Assembly: GCA_036343635.1 (NCBI GenBank)
Contig: JAYYVF010000118.1
Span: 42,006-106,005, forward strand
Reading direction: 5' to 3'
Source: GCA-2693325 sp036343635
GTDB taxonomy: Bacteria; Latescibacterota; UBA2968; UBA8231
Length of the DNA stretch: 64,000 nucleotides
Shown: positions 17,318 through 25,723 of the stretch, in pieces
Layout of the letters: every line of letters starts with the position of its first letter
Numbering within the stretch: position 1 is the first letter of the stretch
The notes under the pieces: model-generated
What the model was told of the DNA's origin: nothing
Databases searched by the model: none
Seen by the model: only the letters and a program-made list of their open reading frames with translations
Translations under genes and position numbers: made by a program

Positions 17318-18097
17318 TCAGAATAAGTCGAAAAAAAGTACCTTATTTGTAATCAACTGAATTGCAGTAAGAACAAGTAAGCCATAAACTACCCGATTAA
17401 ACCAAACGTCAGAAAACTGTTTGTTTAAAAAAACTCCAAAGCGCACGCCGATATAAGCCAAAGGCGAAAGCAATAATGTTAATTTAAAAATATCAACATG
17501 AAAAAGGCCCAAAACCCAATAAGGTGGCACCTTTATTAAATTTAATAAAGCAAAAAAAATGACTGTGGTACCGACGAATTGGGCACGAGGTAGATTTTGA
17601 GGCAAGAGATAAATAATTATCGGTGGGGCACCGGCATGAGCAATTGTAGAAGTAAAGCCTGAAAATGCCCCCATCAACAATCCCTCGACGGTTCCAGGTT
17701 GATATCTTTTTATCGCATCAAGCAAAATATTTCGTCCAATTTGAAACATTACAAATAAAAGTGCCAAAACACCCAACCCTACCCGCAGAATTTGCTCATG
17801 ATTACCAAAAAACGTGAAGAAGAAAGTTCCTACAGAAACACCAACAAGGGCACCGGGCAGAAGACGCTTTATGCTACGTGAATCGAAAGATCGAATATAG
17901 TGACGAACGGCAAAACCATCACAGGCTATTAATAAGGGTAACATCAAGGCCGCCGCGTCACTTACTGGTAACACTAATGCCAATAGAGGAGTAGCAATTA
18001 ACCCAATGCCACCACCAAAACCTGCTTTAGCAATACCCATCAATACCACGGCGGTCGTGGCACAAAACCATACCTGAATCGAATATTCAGGAAACAC
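17318..18097 (-). CDS. TauE/SafE (TSUP) family transporter
   Basis: Inner-membrane permease of 259 residues with about eight hydrophobic helices. The N-terminal GIAKAGFGGGIGLIATPLLAL and the mid-protein MGAFSGFTSTIAHAGAPPIIIYLLPQ repeat the two inverted TSUP halves. The family exports or imports sulfur-containing or small organic anions. The GTG start shares its first base with the TAG stop of the upstream ABC ATPase (TAGTG at 18095-18099), so the two genes are translationally coupled. That coupling to an ABC exporter pair is unexpected. The substrate is unknown. Confidence 0.88.
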   Translation of the reverse strand: MFPEYSIQVWFCATTAVVLMGIAKAGFGGGIGLIATPLLALVLPVSDAAALMLPLLIACDGFAVRHYIRSFDSRSIKRLLPGALVGVSVGTFFFTFFGNHEQILRVGLGVLALLFVMFQIGRNILLDAIKRYQPGTVEGLLMGAFSGFTSTIAHAGAPPIIIYLLPQNLPRAQFVGTTVIFFALLNLIKVPPYWVLGLFHVDIFKLTLLLSPLAYIGVRFGVFLNKQFSDVWFNRVVYGLLVLTAIQLITNKVLFFDLF

Positions 18098-18873
18098 TAC
18101 TCACCTTCTACATGCGTTACCTCAATGTCCAGGTCTTCACGACGTGCAACGCGCTCAACAAGTCCATCCTTAACCCACACAACCCGGTCAGAAACACTAA
18201 GCATTTTATGATCATGAGTGGCTGAAATTATGGTGACACCGGAAGACTTATTCATCTCACGCAATAACTCAATAATCTCCGTACCCGTACGTAGATCCAG
18301 ATTAGCTGTTGGTTCATCTGCTAAGACGACTGCTGGGTCATTAGCTAAAGCTCGAGCAACAGCAACTCTTTGTTGTTGACCTCCCGATAATTCAAACGGT
18401 TTATGTGAGTAACGCTCCCCCAAACCAACCTTCTTTAGTAAATCCATCCCCTTATCACGAGCCTCATCTCCTGTAAGGCCCGCAAACACCATAGGTAAGG
18501 TCACATTTTCGAGCGCTGTCATAACAGGTATCAAATTAAACGACTGAAAAATATATCCAATTTTCCGACAACGAAGCCATGCCAATTCGTAGGCATCCAA
18601 CTGCGCAACATCAACTTCATCAATATACACCTTCCCCTCGGACGGCTTGTCTAAGCCTCCCACCATGTTAAAAAAAGTGCTCTTGCCCGACCCAGAGGGG
18701 CCCATGATCGAAAGATATTCACCGGTATATATTTCCATATCAACACCTCTGAGCGCATGTACCTCTACTTCACCCATGGTATATATCTTTTTGACCTGCT
18801 GAGTACGCACGACTGTCCTTTGTTCGTCCTCAGATTCAACAGACTCAGAAAAACCCTCCTGTACTTCCGTCAT
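18097..18873 (-). CDS. LolD/MacB-type ABC transporter ATP-binding protein
   Basis: ATPase of 258 residues of the type VII (mechanotransmission) ABC class. Walker A GPSGSGKST, the signature LSGGQQQRVAVARALAN and Walker B VVLADEPTANLD, all canonical, are followed by SATHDHKML with the switch His. About 25 extra residues precede the normal domain start (TQQVKKIYTMG). It pairs with the FtsX-fold permease encoded directly upstream (25 bases). Family members drive lipoprotein release, periplasmic export or envelope signalling. The 3' end is coupled to the TSUP gene. Confidence 0.9.
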   Translation of the reverse strand: MTEVQEGFSESVESEDEQRTVVRTQQVKKIYTMGEVEVHALRGVDMEIYTGEYLSIMGPSGSGKSTFFNMVGGLDKPSEGKVYIDEVDVAQLDAYELAWLRCRKIGYIFQSFNLIPVMTALENVTLPMVFAGLTGDEARDKGMDLLKKVGLGERYSHKPFELSGGQQQRVAVARALANDPAVVLADEPTANLDLRTGTEIIELLREMNKSSGVTIISATHDHKMLSVSDRVVWVKDGLVERVARREDLDIEVTHVEGE

Positions 18874-18898
18874 TTGCTGTTTACTTTCTGTAGTTTAA

Positions 18899-19600
18899 TT
18901 ATGTGTCGGAGCGCATCGCCTCTACCGGCTCCATTTTAGCAGCACGATATGCTGGAAGCATAGCTCCAATAAGAGACAAGAGCGTCCCAGCTACCAACGC
19001 ATAGAGGGCTGAACGGGCAATATCCATAAGCGGAAAATAATCAAAAACAAACCCACCATAATCAAGCAAGGCCAACATAAGCGTCAAAAGAAATCCGAGA
19101 ACTATTCCAGCAGAGGTACCCACCACACCTTGAAATGTAGATTCGAGCAAAAAAAGTTTGACTATGAACGCGTCAAGGGCTCCCAAACATTTCATAGTTC
19201 CGATTTCTCGAAACCGTTCCGTCACAGACATAAGCATGGCATTGGCAATTCCTACTACACACACAAGCAAAGATAAGCCAATAAGCCACATTTGCTTAGA
19301 CTCCTCCTCTTTGATTCGAGCTTTAGCCTCTACAGACTCCGCCCCTCCATCAGTTAATCCAGTTTCAACACCTTTTTTCTGTAATAGAAGATTTATCTCA
19401 CTTTTATTTGCATCCCGCAAACTTGAAACAATCGCATTGCTGCTCCAAACTGACATCAAAAAGGCAATTGCGAGCACAACGCCACTTGTCGTGATAAGCG
19501 ACCGACCGAAACGAATCTTCAAACTCCTCAAAGCGATCTCTACAGCCCGACTCCACGGCAAAATTATCTTTTTACCACCCGCTACTTCTATTCCCGACAT
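18899..19600 (-). CDS. FtsX-fold ABC permease with minimal extracytoplasmic domain
   Basis: Permease of 233 residues with four transmembrane helices (about 36-52, 105-125, 150-180, 198-218) and the coupling-helix signature TERFREIGTMKCLGA (127-141). The segment between TM1 and TM2 is only about 50 residues (53-104), whereas MacB and LolC/E carry some 200. The ATG at 19600 has GGAG 11 bases upstream; the frame could extend to 19645. Together with the ATPase it forms a small MacB-like transporter, function unknown. The short outer loop means it probably cannot bind substrates or partners as MacB does. Confidence 0.85.
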   Translation of the reverse strand: MSGIEVAGGKKIILPWSRAVEIALRSLKIRFGRSLITTSGVVLAIAFLMSVWSSNAIVSSLRDANKSEINLLLQKKGVETGLTDGGAESVEAKARIKEEESKQMWLIGLSLLVCVVGIANAMLMSVTERFREIGTMKCLGALDAFIVKLFLLESTFQGVVGTSAGIVLGFLLTLMLALLDYGGFVFDYFPLMDIARSALYALVAGTLLSLIGAMLPAYRAAKMEPVEAMRSDT

Positions 19601-19808
19601 CGGTATAAATTCTCCACGAAAAAAAGTGACTAAACCTCTACACAAGACGAAAATAAATTCGCGTCCTACAACTTCGTAAGAAAATAGGTATTACGCAAAA
19701 TGCTTTTTGTTTATTCAGGATTTTCAGCAAATCAAGCTACTCTATACTCCAATACGTTTGACGCAGATAAGGTGCTACCCCAATTTCGTTTGCCTGAGCC
19801 CTAATCTT

Positions 19809-21491
19809 TCATTTCTTAGTAGTAATGTCAACAAGATTTCCTTCCCATGACTTCAACCCGCTACCTTTCTCAGTATATTCACCGAAAGAAAGAGGAACCA
19901 TACAAATTTGAAGGTCCGGTTTCCCCCAACGATTAGACAAATGTTCAAGAGCTAAACCCAAAGTACCCGGAACAAAAATAACTGTATCAACCTGCAAATT
20001 CTCAATTAATTTTTCCAAATTCCTATAATTTCCCAAGACAGGCCTACCTGCCAATAAAGATGTTTTCTCGTCATTTTCCGAAACAACAGCTAAGAGATCT
20101 CGACTTAAATAACCACTCGTATTCCAATAATCGAGAAAACGACATGCGTATTCATCATCACCGACCAATAATGCACGATCACGAGCACCAGAAGATTCAC
20201 GCTTACTTCCAAACCAATCCACTCCAAAACGCCATCCACAAAGCAGCAAAATATTCCATCCCCAAGCCGCACTGGCCGCCAAACGCGAAAAATTATAGGC
20301 CTTGAAAAAGAAAACTAACGTCATGATTACAGCAAAACCAAGAGACACCGCGACAAATGCCCAAAAGGATGATAGACGCCGAGTACCATATAAACCCAAC
20401 GCCCAAAAAGTAGACACCCAAACTAGTGCCGAAACAAGATATACCATAGCCCATTGTATTTCTGAATAGGGGGGCAATTCCAGCCAACGCGTCGGTTCAA
20501 CCTCTATGGACAGGCGTTGCGCAACCCCCTCTATCTGTTCAATCAATGGAGCTAACTCAGGATGATAACGCACGGTGAGACCCATTTTGATTCCAAACAA
20601 AATGAGTACCAAGTCAATTAACGGTATCAGAGATAACCGCAACATATTGCCGATAAAACGTAATGCACCATATGTCGTAATAGCAAAATGTAAAATCCAC
20701 ATCGGGAAAAAGCGGTAACGACGCACCATGTGTTTGCCGACAAAAATAGACATCGCTTTACTTTTTCTATAAAGAACCCTTAACGGCACCGTCCGTCCAC
20801 TTTCACCACGAAAATGTATTATTTGTGCACTTGGTATGTAGTAGATCTTCCAGCCAGCCTCACGAATTCGATAACACCAATCAATATCTTCGCCGTACAT
20901 AAAATAATCTTCATCAAGTAAGCCCACCTGATCCATGACTTCTTTCCTTACCAGCATGCAAGACCCAGAAAGAACGTCTACTTCCGCTTCCTCATCAGGA
21001 TCCAAAAACGTCATATTGTAATGAGCAATTTTCTTGTGCTTAGGAAATAATCGACTCAGTCCTGACATTTTACAAAATGCGGCAAAAGGAGTTGGAAATC
21101 CGCGGCGACTGTCTAGCTGAAGAGTCCCATCAGGATTTAAAATCTTACAACCTACTGCACCGACTTGAGGATTAGCATCCAAAAATTCGACCAGCTTTTT
21201 AAATGCATCTCGATGCACAATAGTATCCGTATTTATTAGCAAAACATAATTTCCGCACACCTTAGAAAGCGCCTTGTTGTTTCCACCTGAAAAACCAATA
21301 TTTTCTTCGTTTAAAATCAGTCGAACATTAGGGAATTTTTCTTTGACCATTTCGGCACTGCCGTCCACAGAAGCATTGTCGACAACAAAAACTTCCGACT
21401 CAATCCCATCCAGTGCCGTAAACGTAGATCGCAACGCCTGTTCAGTGAGGTCACGCGTATTATAGCTAAGCAATACTACACTAAGTTTCAT
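19809..21491 (-). CDS. GT2 glycosyltransferase fused to a glycosylphosphotransferase-like membrane/Rossmann region
   Basis: Two-part protein of 560 residues. Residues 1-240 are a family 2 glycosyltransferase of the rhamnosyltransferase-like group: VVDNASVDGS (37-46), LLINTDT (84-90, metal-binding Asp89), LSGSCMLVRK (174-183) and EDIDWCYR (201-208). Residues 286-424 contain about four membrane helices, and 437-555 look like a nucleotide-binding Rossmann domain (RALLVGDDEY, then VDTVIFVPG). The latter arrangement resembles the N-terminal helices plus CoA_binding_3-like domain of polyprenyl glycosylphosphotransferases. The catalytic Bac_transf region that should follow is absent. It heads a minus-strand surface-glycan cluster with the polyprenol-phosphate sugar transferase six bases upstream. 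Confidence 0.85.
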   Translation of the reverse strand: MKLSVVLLSYNTRDLTEQALRSTFTALDGIESEVFVVDNASVDGSAEMVKEKFPNVRLILNEENIGFSGGNNKALSKVCGNYVLLINTDTIVHRDAFKKLVEFLDANPQVGAVGCKILNPDGTLQLDSRRGFPTPFAAFCKMSGLSRLFPKHKKIAHYNMTFLDPDEEAEVDVLSGSCMLVRKEVMDQVGLLDEDYFMYGEDIDWCYRIREAGWKIYYIPSAQIIHFRGESGRTVPLRVLYRKSKAMSIFVGKHMVRRYRFFPMWILHFAITTYGALRFIGNMLRLSLIPLIDLVLILFGIKMGLTVRYHPELAPLIEQIEGVAQRLSIEVEPTRWLELPPYSEIQWAMVYLVSALVWVSTFWALGLYGTRRLSSFWAFVAVSLGFAVIMTLVFFFKAYNFSRLAASAAWGWNILLLCGWRFGVDWFGSKRESSGARDRALLVGDDEYACRFLDYWNTSGYLSRDLLAVVSENDEKTSLLAGRPVLGNYRNLEKLIENLQVDTVIFVPGTLGLALEHLSNRWGKPDLQICMVPLSFGEYTEKGSGLKSWEGNLVDITTKK

Positions 21492-21496
21492 TAAAC

Positions 21497-22213
21497 TTAC
21501 CCTTTACACTGACCCGCAAGTTTATACAGCGCAAAGTAGATCAACTGTTTTGCAAATAACAAATACTCACGTGTATTAAGCTTACTATTACTATACTGTC
21601 TATTGCGAAATACAAAAGGAATTGAAAAATGGTTTCTTACGCTTCCTTTAACCAAAATTTCTAGTAGAATTTTGTATCCTACTGATGTTAGATTAAGGTC
21701 GCCCAGACATTCACGACGCAGAAAAAAATAACCCGAGAGCGGATCTTCCACACCGGTGAGCAAACGGGCTAAGCCCACACCCGTCAAGGAAGTAAGCCGA
21801 CGATGAAACGCCCACTTTTCTACCTTACTCGTTTCGCCAAATCGGCTGCCGATCGTAGCATCATATTTCTTCAAACCACGGATAAGCTCGGGAAGAATAA
21901 CTGGGTCATGACTAAGATCTGCATCTATAACCCCAATAAAATCTCTCTTTGAATGCGCAAAACCTTCCATAACCGCGGAACCTAAGCCCAATTTACCCGC
22001 TCGATGGATAACAGCAACGGGGTAATTCTTACGCAAATTTTCGGCTGCCTCTCCAGTCCCATCCGGCGAATTATCATCCACGACTATAAGCTCCATATCA
22101 ATATCAGGATGGTCTCCAATAATCGTAAAGATTTCCTCAACCAATATTGGTATATTTTCTTTCTCATTATACGTTGGTGTAATGAGAGAAACGTATATCT
22201 TTTCGTCTTCCAA
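21497..22213 (-). CDS. Polyprenol monophosphomannose synthase-like GT2
   Basis: Inner-membrane-associated GT2 of 238 residues of the DPM1 type, which loads a sugar (usually mannose) onto polyprenyl phosphate. Motifs are SLITPTYNEKENI at the N-terminus, VVDDNSPDGTGE, the metal site GVIDADLSHDP and ATIGSRF. It lacks C-terminal membrane helices, like the single-domain bacterial and fungal forms. The product could serve the GT39-like membrane enzyme at 25724-27412, which needs a polyprenyl-phosphate sugar. It lies one base from the RmlD-like gene and six from the fusion GT. Confidence 0.88.
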   Translation of the reverse strand: MEDEKIYVSLITPTYNEKENIPILVEEIFTIIGDHPDIDMELIVVDDNSPDGTGEAAENLRKNYPVAVIHRAGKLGLGSAVMEGFAHSKRDFIGVIDADLSHDPVILPELIRGLKKYDATIGSRFGETSKVEKWAFHRRLTSLTGVGLARLLTGVEDPLSGYFFLRRECLGDLNLTSVGYKILLEILVKGSVRNHFSIPFVFRNRQYSNSKLNTREYLLFAKQLIYFALYKLAGQCKG

Positions 22214-22214
22214 C

Positions 22215-23129
22215 CTAACCTCGTCCAGAAACTAGTTGAGGATAACGACTTCTAAAGTCCGAACACCCGATAAGGTGACCTAAGCTATCGCTAAATGACC
22301 TGGGATACCAGCCTAATCTCCGTTCGACCGCCGAAGTATTCAAGCCCGAGATTAAAGGACGCGCAGCTGGCTGACCTAAGTCTTTTGTTGTGATCCCTCT
22401 CACTAGAGAAGAATCTAATAAGAAAAAATCAGCCATTTCTCTAACTTGCTGATGACGTGTCATGAAACTTCCTCCGGCCACATGCCATAAACCATATGCC
22501 CCTTTAAAACATAATTCGCTTAAACAACGAGCTAAATCAGGCCCGTAGGTCGGATTACCCCATTGATCACTAACAACGTTCACCGGTTTTCTTTGTAGCA
22601 AAGCATCGAGTGGCCACGTGATCATATTTGCCCGAGCGCTAGGCGTATAACCATATAGCCACATCGTACGAACAACTATACCGCGTTGAATATCTTCTAA
22701 AACAATACGTTCACTCTCTAACTTAAGCTCACCATAATGAGAAATTGGCCGGGGGGCGTGATTTTCGACGTAGGGTCCACAATCCCCATCAAAAACATAA
22801 TCTGTCGACAAATGCAATAAACCTACGTCGTTAGCTCCACAAGCAGATGCTAAGTTATCTACAACTTCAACATTGGCACGCCGGGCTGCGACACGCTCCT
22901 CTTCACAAAGATCCACATTTGTAATTGCAGCAGTATTTATTACCCAATCAGGTTTTTCTGCAGCAATTTCAGTTTTTATCGCTGCTCTGTCATACAAATT
23001 GACAACTCGACAATTGATTCCTTCGACTATTCCAGTCGAGCGAGACCAAGGAACGATATCCCACGAACACGATAAACGCAATAGACAATTACCTAAAAAA
23101 CCTGTAGCACCCGTTAAAATAATCTTCAT
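22215..23129 (-). CDS. dTDP-4-dehydrorhamnose reductase-like SDR (RmlD family)
   Basis: Extended SDR of 304 residues. The nucleotide motif TGATGFLG (6-13), LLHLSTDYVFDG and SHYGELKLESER carrying the YxxxK pair match the RmlD family, which reduces dTDP-4-keto-6-deoxy sugars in rhamnose biosynthesis. No rfbA, rfbB or rfbC lies nearby, so it may act on another sugar nucleotide. It sits between the thioredoxin-like protein gene and the glycosyltransferases in a tightly packed minus-strand cluster. Confidence 0.82.
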   Translation of the reverse strand: MKIILTGATGFLGNCLLRLSCSWDIVPWSRSTGIVEGINCRVVNLYDRAAIKTEIAAEKPDWVINTAAITNVDLCEEERVAARRANVEVVDNLASACGANDVGLLHLSTDYVFDGDCGPYVENHAPRPISHYGELKLESERIVLEDIQRGIVVRTMWLYGYTPSARANMITWPLDALLQRKPVNVVSDQWGNPTYGPDLARCLSELCFKGAYGLWHVAGGSFMTRHQQVREMADFFLLDSSLVRGITTKDLGQPAARPLISGLNTSAVERRLGWYPRSFSDSLGHLIGCSDFRSRYPQLVSGRG

Positions 23130-23133
23130 AATT

Positions 23134-24561
23134 TCATCGTTTTAATTGATCTAAACGCAGATCTAATAATCCCCAAAGTGCCGCCTGTCGAATTTGTTCA
23201 GGATCATAATGGGCCGCAGAAATCATTTGCTCAGCACGAGACTTCTCTCCGTAGTTCCAATACCAAAATGCAGCAAAAACTAGACCTAGTTCATCCAAAT
23301 CCATCTGGCTTTTTTCAATTCCTGTCTGTATAACTTGATTTGCCAATTGGCCCAACGAACTATTGTCGGACTGACTTGACCAAGCACTTAATGCAAGAGC
23401 AACCAAAGCCTGGTCTGTCGGTAACCTGAATGCACCATCTCTATTACATACATGCCTGACACCACCACTGCCATCAACACACTCATTCAAAATGTACTCA
23501 ATCCCTTCGGAAGCCAATTTATATGCCAACGCACTATTCGTTCTTTCAAAAATCTCAATAAGCCGAACAAGCAGGCTGGCCATCCGGTCGACATATACAT
23601 TGGGATCCGTCCACCATTCACCATCAACACGTAGTAATTGGCGTCCATAAAGCGCACCGGTGGTAGAATCAGCGATAGATTTGTTTATATAGGAAACCCA
23701 CTTTTCAATCAATTCCCACCGCTCCATCTCGATCAAGAGACCTATTATTTCTGCCTGATCAAGTAAGTCTCTCTCGGGTGCAGGATGGTTCCAATCTGGT
23801 GAATACGAGAAAAGCCTAAAACTTCCATCCTCCCATAGTGGGGACGCAATTAAGACTTCGACAGTTTCTTCAACAAATGCAATTGCATCTGGATTACCGG
23901 TTTGCCAAAGAAAACGAAGAGCCGTAGCATGTAAAAACTTTTGAGGTCCAAACAGGCCTTTCTCCTTCCAGTCAAAAGAAGCCATCAAATATTGCTGCAA
24001 TTCGGTAGTCGAATATCTTGTAAAAACCACCTTTGCTTCTTGATTCACCTTAGTTAAAAGACGTTTTCTTTCTTTTTTAAACACACTGTGCATGCGCAAC
24101 AAATATTGCTCTACATTATTAGGTGGAATATCAACAGCTCTGGCGAATACGCGACCATCTGGCAAAGCATTAATCAAAGCCGGGCAGCCTGCAACTGATA
24201 ACCTTGCTACCCAATCTGGATGAACAAAAGGATGAATGCGTACGGACACAAAACTCTTTTCAATAAGCGCACGAACCAACAAAGACGGGTTTTTAAACAG
24301 TCCATCACATCCTGGTGCGGCAATATAATACAGCAAGGGTTTACCCTCTTCTTTAGCAACATCCAAACCCTCCTGCCAAGTTAACCACGTCAAATTAAAA
24401 TCTTGAGACGGCCAAACGGAAGATTTTACGGCACGCCTCTCGGACAATTTAACGGGAATATCGGGGGTAGCAACTTGCTCATTACAAGCCCACATCCAGG
24501 AACAACATAGCAAAAGACCTGCCGAAACATTTGGGCGCCGACACGCCATTGCTGCGCGCAT
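23134..24561 (-). CDS. Thioredoxin-like/helical-barrel lipoprotein (YyaL/DUF255-like)
   Basis: Exported protein of 475 residues. The N-terminus (MACRRPNVSAGLLLCCSWMWAC) looks like a lipoprotein signal with Cys at the end of WMWAC. Residues about 60-150 resemble the DUF255 thioredoxin-like domain: WQEGLDVAKEEGKPLLYYIAAPGC followed by VSVRIHPFVHPDW and a GCPALINALPDGRVF strand. The usual CxxC is not kept, because the site reads APGCDGL. The rest is helical with Trp-rich repeats and could be an alpha/alpha barrel as in YyaL/SPATA20 proteins. Start could be 24561 or 24549. The role is unknown; position upstream of a glycan cluster may be incidental. Confidence 0.55.
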   Translation of the reverse strand: MRAAMACRRPNVSAGLLLCCSWMWACNEQVATPDIPVKLSERRAVKSSVWPSQDFNLTWLTWQEGLDVAKEEGKPLLYYIAAPGCDGLFKNPSLLVRALIEKSFVSVRIHPFVHPDWVARLSVAGCPALINALPDGRVFARAVDIPPNNVEQYLLRMHSVFKKERKRLLTKVNQEAKVVFTRYSTTELQQYLMASFDWKEKGLFGPQKFLHATALRFLWQTGNPDAIAFVEETVEVLIASPLWEDGSFRLFSYSPDWNHPAPERDLLDQAEIIGLLIEMERWELIEKWVSYINKSIADSTTGALYGRQLLRVDGEWWTDPNVYVDRMASLLVRLIEIFERTNSALAYKLASEGIEYILNECVDGSGGVRHVCNRDGAFRLPTDQALVALALSAWSSQSDNSSLGQLANQVIQTGIEKSQMDLDELGLVFAAFWYWNYGEKSRAEQMISAAHYDPEQIRQAALWGLLDLRLDQLKR

Positions 24562-24638
24562 AAAAACCCATCTCTTTTATGTACAATTATTGGTAGGATT
24601 TAGGGTAGCCTAATCTAATTTTCTACTTCTTTTCAGTC

Positions 24639-24655
24639 AAGCTCAAGGGGAGCTT
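24639..24655. promoter_or_regulatory. Short inverted repeat between divergent genes
   Basis: AAGCTC (24639-24644) and GAGCTT (24650-24655) form a perfect six-base inverted repeat around a five-base centre in the 163-base gap between the minus-strand lipoprotein gene and the plus-strand aldo/keto reductase. It could be an operator. No T-run follows, so it is unlikely to be a terminator. Confidence 0.3.
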
Positions 24656-24724
24656 TCGCAAGAACAACAAACACTTATATTTTAGGCTCATCATACGAAC
24701 CGTTAAAAATTTAAAGGAACAGAA

Positions 24725-25711
24725 ATGAAACCTACAGATAACCGAAAATTAGGAAGTAGTGACTTATCCGTCACGCGGCTCGGTTTAGGTTGTGCTGCTA
24801 TTGGTGGTTTATATGGTGACATAAGCGATAATCAAGCAACCAGAGTCGTAAAGAGAGCCCTAGATTTGGGATTAAATTTGTTTGACACGGCTCCATTGTA
24901 CGGACTAGGTAAAAGTGAACAACGTTTAGGAGAAGGTTTAAAAAACGTGGCCAGAGATAGCTACATCTTAGCTTCGAAAGTCGGCCGCATTTTAGAGCCC
25001 AATAACGGTCAAAACAGTGACAGCATATTCGAAAATGAACCTCCTCTTAAAATCAAATTTGATTATAGCTACGATGGGATAATGCGATCTCTTGATTCAA
25101 GCATGGAAAGGTTAGGAGTAAATCGTATTGACATCGTACACATCCATGACCCTGACGATCATTGGCAAGAAGCTATAGAAGGTGCTTATCCCGCTTTAGA
25201 AAAATTACGATCTGAGGGCACAATCAGTGCGGTAAGTGCTGGCATGAATCAATGGCAAATGCTATCTCGTTTCGCGCAAGAAGGTGATTTTGACTGTTTC
25301 CTACTAGCAGGAAGATATAGCCTGCTTGATCAAACCGCCGTGCATGAATTGTTGCCGATCTGTCTTGAAAAAAACATTGGAATTATGGCAGGTGGCACTT
25401 ACAATAGCGGTATCTTGGCCAAAGGTGCGCGACCAGGTGCCACCTACAACTATTCTGAAGCACCAACTGATATTGTCCAAAAAGCAAGGGCCATCGAAGC
25501 CGTTGCTGCAAGGCATAGTGTCAATATAAAAGCGGCTGCATCGCAATTTGTATTTGCACACCCAGCCATCACATGCATTATTCCAGGCACAAGACAACCC
25601 GAACGCGTTGAAGAAAACTTTAACCTGATAACTGAAAGTATACCGACCGACTTTTGGCAGGAGCTACGTTCTGAAAACCTGTTAGACCCAGCTGCCCCAC
25701 TTCCTACATAG
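24725..25711 (+). CDS. Aldo/keto reductase (sugar dehydrogenase-like)
   Basis: NAD(P)-dependent TIM-barrel oxidoreductase of 328 residues. The catalytic tetrad is visible as Asp in LFDTAPLYG with the following Tyr, Lys in ASKVG, and His in VHIHDPDDH. The C-terminal cofactor segment IIPGTRQPERVEEN is typical. The long form with YSYDGIMRSLDSSMERLG resembles L-fucose/D-threo-aldose and galactose dehydrogenases. AAAGGA precedes the ATG by six bases. It is divergent from the glycan cluster and convergent with the GT39-like gene. A role together with the sugar-oxidation genes at 27.4-31.8 kb is plausible but not shown. Confidence 0.88.
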   Translation: MKPTDNRKLGSSDLSVTRLGLGCAAIGGLYGDISDNQATRVVKRALDLGLNLFDTAPLYGLGKSEQRLGEGLKNVARDSYILASKVGRILEPNNGQNSDSIFENEPPLKIKFDYSYDGIMRSLDSSMERLGVNRIDIVHIHDPDDHWQEAIEGAYPALEKLRSEGTISAVSAGMNQWQMLSRFAQEGDFDCFLLAGRYSLLDQTAVHELLPICLEKNIGIMAGGTYNSGILAKGARPGATYNYSEAPTDIVQKARAIEAVAARHSVNIKAAASQFVFAHPAITCIIPGTRQPERVEENFNLITESIPTDFWQELRSENLLDPAAPLPT

Positions 25712-25723
25712 AAACATTGATAT

